Below, one piece after another: positions 4,598 to 5,998 of a DNA stretch of 5,998 bases. A model generated the notes under the pieces. It saw only the letters and a program-made list of their open reading frames with translations, did no database searches and was not told the origin of the DNA. The position numbers and the translations under genes are program-made. Position 1 is the first letter of the stretch, and every line of letters begins with the position of its first letter. Source of the stretch: an uncultured Aquimonas sp. (lineage in GTDB: Bacteria; Pseudomonadota; Gammaproteobacteria; Xanthomonadales; Xanthomonadaceae); the NCBI GenBank assembly GCA_946481615.1, contig CAMLOR010000209.1, forward strand, positions 1 through 5,998. Reading direction: 5' to 3'.

Positions 4598-5998
4598 ATG
4601 GAGAAAGTGCGGGGTTCGTCGTCCTGGCTGGCGTTCGCCGTCGCGAGCGCGCTCACCCTGGGCGCGTGCAGCGGCGGCAGCAATTCGGCCGATCCGGTCG
4701 GCACCGCGCCTCCGCCCCCGCCCGCCAGCGGCAGCGACGATTCCGGTTGCAGCGGCTCCTGCGTCGCACCCGATTCCTTCCTCACCGTGGCCGACGTGCA
4801 ACGCACGATCGCGCAGGGCGTGGCCGAAGCCGCCGCGCGCGGGCGGCCGGGCACCTTCGCCGTGGTGGATCGCGTCGGCAACGTGCTCGGCGTGTACCGC
4901 ATGGCCGGTGCGCCGGCGACGGTGAAGATCACCTCGAACCGCGGCGTGGCGGGCGGGCTCGAAAACCTCGATGTGCCGACCGAACTGGCCGCCATCGCGA
5001 AGGCCGTCACCGGTGCCTATCTTTCCTCGGAAGGCAACGCGTTCTCCACGCGCACGGCCTCGCAGATCGTGCAGCAGTCCTTCAATCCGGGCGAGTCGAA
5101 CGCGCCGTCGGGTCCGCTGTTCGGCGTGCAGTTCTCGCAGCTGTCGTGCTCGGATCTCATGCTGCGCTTCGACGGCAGCGCGACCGCCGGCCCGCATCGT
5201 TCGCCGCTGGGTTTGTCGGCCGATCCCGGCGGTTTTCCGCTCTATCGCAACGGCGTGCCGATCGGCGGCATCGGCTTCGCCGGCGGCGATGCGCAATACA
5301 CGCTCGATCCCGTCATCCTCGACCGCGATCAGGACATCGACGAACTCGTCGCGCTGGCCGCGAGCTTCGGCTTCGCCGCGCCGCTCGATCGCCAGGCCGA
5401 CCGCATCACCGCCGACGGCAAGACGCTGCGCTTCAGCGATGCGCGCTTCGGCGATCTCTCCGCGCAGAACGGCGCCACCGGCAACCTCGCCACGGCCGGC
5501 GCGTTCATCCCGGTGCCGGGCTATTCCGATGGAACCGCGCGCCCGGGCATCGTGTTCGGCAGCGCGCTCTCGGGCATCCGCGCCGACACCGCGCTTTATC
5601 CGGGCCGCGATGCCTTCGTGCTGGTCGACAAGTCCGGCGCGGAACGTTTCCCGCCGCGCGCCGGCACCGACGGCGCGGGCGCGCTCAGCGCGGAAGAAGC
5701 CCGCACCATCGTCGACGAAGCGTTGGGCGTGGCGAATCGGGCGCGCGCGCAGATCCGCCGCCCACTGTCGACGCCTGCGCGCGTGTCGATCAGCGTGGTC
5801 GACACTCACGGCGCGGTGCTGGCGCTGGCGCGCACGCGCGACGCGCCCGTGTTCGGACTCGACGTGGCGCTGCAGAAGGCGCGCACCGTATCGTTTTTCT
5901 CGGGCGCGTTCGCCGCGGGCGAATTGCAGGCGCGCATCCCGGCGCAGTATTTCGCCGTCGCGCTGCAGCCCGACGCGCAGGCGCCCACCACGGCGGCG
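4598..5998 (+). CDS. Lipoprotein with two GlcG/HbpS (DUF336) domains, 3' end outside the window
   Basis: The frame is open for 467 codons to the window edge with no stop, so the gene is partial. Residues 1-24 form a lipoprotein signal peptide: basic start, hydrophobic core 10-21 and lipobox LGAC with C24. The next residue is serine, so sorting to the outer membrane is expected. A low-complexity linker follows, with five prolines (38-42) and a CSGSC cysteine pair (51-55). Domain 1 starts about 61 (FLTVADVQRTI) and has FAVVDRVGNVLGVYRM around D91, then ELAAIAKAVTGAYLSSEGNAFSTR in pieces, and PLYRNGVPIGGIGFAGG at 214-230. Domain 2 starts about 362 (ALSAEEARTIVDEAL), with SISVVDTHGAVLALARTRDAP around D402 and the helix ALQKARTVSFFSG. 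These are hallmarks of the GlcG/HbpS fold, whose founding member HbpS binds haem outside the cell. Haem binding here is inferred from the family name only. Partner genes would lie downstream. Confidence 0.9.
   Translation, partial: MEKVRGSSSWLAFAVASALTLGACSGGSNSADPVGTAPPPPPASGSDDSGCSGSCVAPDSFLTVADVQRTIAQGVAEAAARGRPGTFAVVDRVGNVLGVYRMAGAPATVKITSNRGVAGGLENLDVPTELAAIAKAVTGAYLSSEGNAFSTRTASQIVQQSFNPGESNAPSGPLFGVQFSQLSCSDLMLRFDGSATAGPHRSPLGLSADPGGFPLYRNGVPIGGIGFAGGDAQYTLDPVILDRDQDIDELVALAASFGFAAPLDRQADRITADGKTLRFSDARFGDLSAQNGATGNLATAGAFIPVPGYSDGTARPGIVFGSALSGIRADTALYPGRDAFVLVDKSGAERFPPRAGTDGAGALSAEEARTIVDEALGVANRARAQIRRPLSTPARVSISVVDTHGAVLALARTRDAPVFGLDVALQKARTVSFFSGAFAAGELQARIPAQYFAVALQPDAQAPTTAA

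Noticed and set aside
4340..5809. A minus-strand 489-codon open frame antisense to the lipoprotein gene
   Set aside because: It covers the repeat element and the intergenic region, has Arg/Ala/Gly-rich low-complexity composition, and is antisense to a frame with a signal peptide and domain motifs.

Overview
The window is a GC-rich stretch (roughly 70% GC by eye) of ordinary-looking bacterial chromosome, densely packed with genes. The YebC protein begins [13 protein letters not shown] instead of the usual MAGHSKWANIKHRK. From memory, that form is typical of Xanthomonas-type gammaproteobacteria. Together with the paired stem-loop repeat and the predicted outer-membrane lipoprotein, it suggests a Gram-negative proteobacterium, probably a gammaproteobacterium of the Lysobacterales (Xanthomonadales) or a nearby order. 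This placement is an inference from a few features.

Layout. (1) Positions 1-95 hold what may be the last nine codons of an upstream gene and a short GC-rich spacer. (2) Positions 96-1962 carry three co-directional plus-strand genes with 42-nt and 7-nt gaps: a METTL21/23-like class I methyltransferase, the YebC/PmpR/TACO1 translation factor, and a small two-helix DUF3592 membrane protein. (3) Positions 1956-3385 carry two minus-strand genes, a ten-helix EamA/DMT exporter followed by a three-helix DUF2721 membrane protein. The DUF2721 gene converges on the DUF3592 gene with a 7-nt tail-to-tail overlap. (4) A 101-bp divergent intergenic region (3386-3486) separates the exporter from a GcvA-like LysR regulator at 3487-4383. 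This is the classical arrangement of a LysR regulator facing its target. (5) A 214-bp spacer holds an 82-nt paired stem-loop repeat and a candidate promoter with an inverted repeat over its -10. (6) From 4598 to the window end runs the first 467 codons of a lipoprotein with two GlcG/HbpS (DUF336) domains, cut by the window edge.

Working together: the LysR-EamA pair is the only clear regulatory pair, and the LysR regulator probably controls export of an unknown small metabolite. The yebC gene is likely a housekeeping gene. The methyltransferase and the DUF3592 gene may share its transcript, but nothing ties their functions together. The lipoprotein probably has its own promoter, and its partners would lie to the right of this window.

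I see no CRISPR array, phage, insertion sequence, tRNA or rRNA, and no clearly new multi-gene system. The points most worth a second look are the tandem GlcG/HbpS lipoprotein, the paired stem-loop repeat, the divergent LysR-EamA control region, and an in-phase T TTT TTA heptamer in the exporter gene. Several very long open frames on both strands are GC-driven shadows of the real genes.
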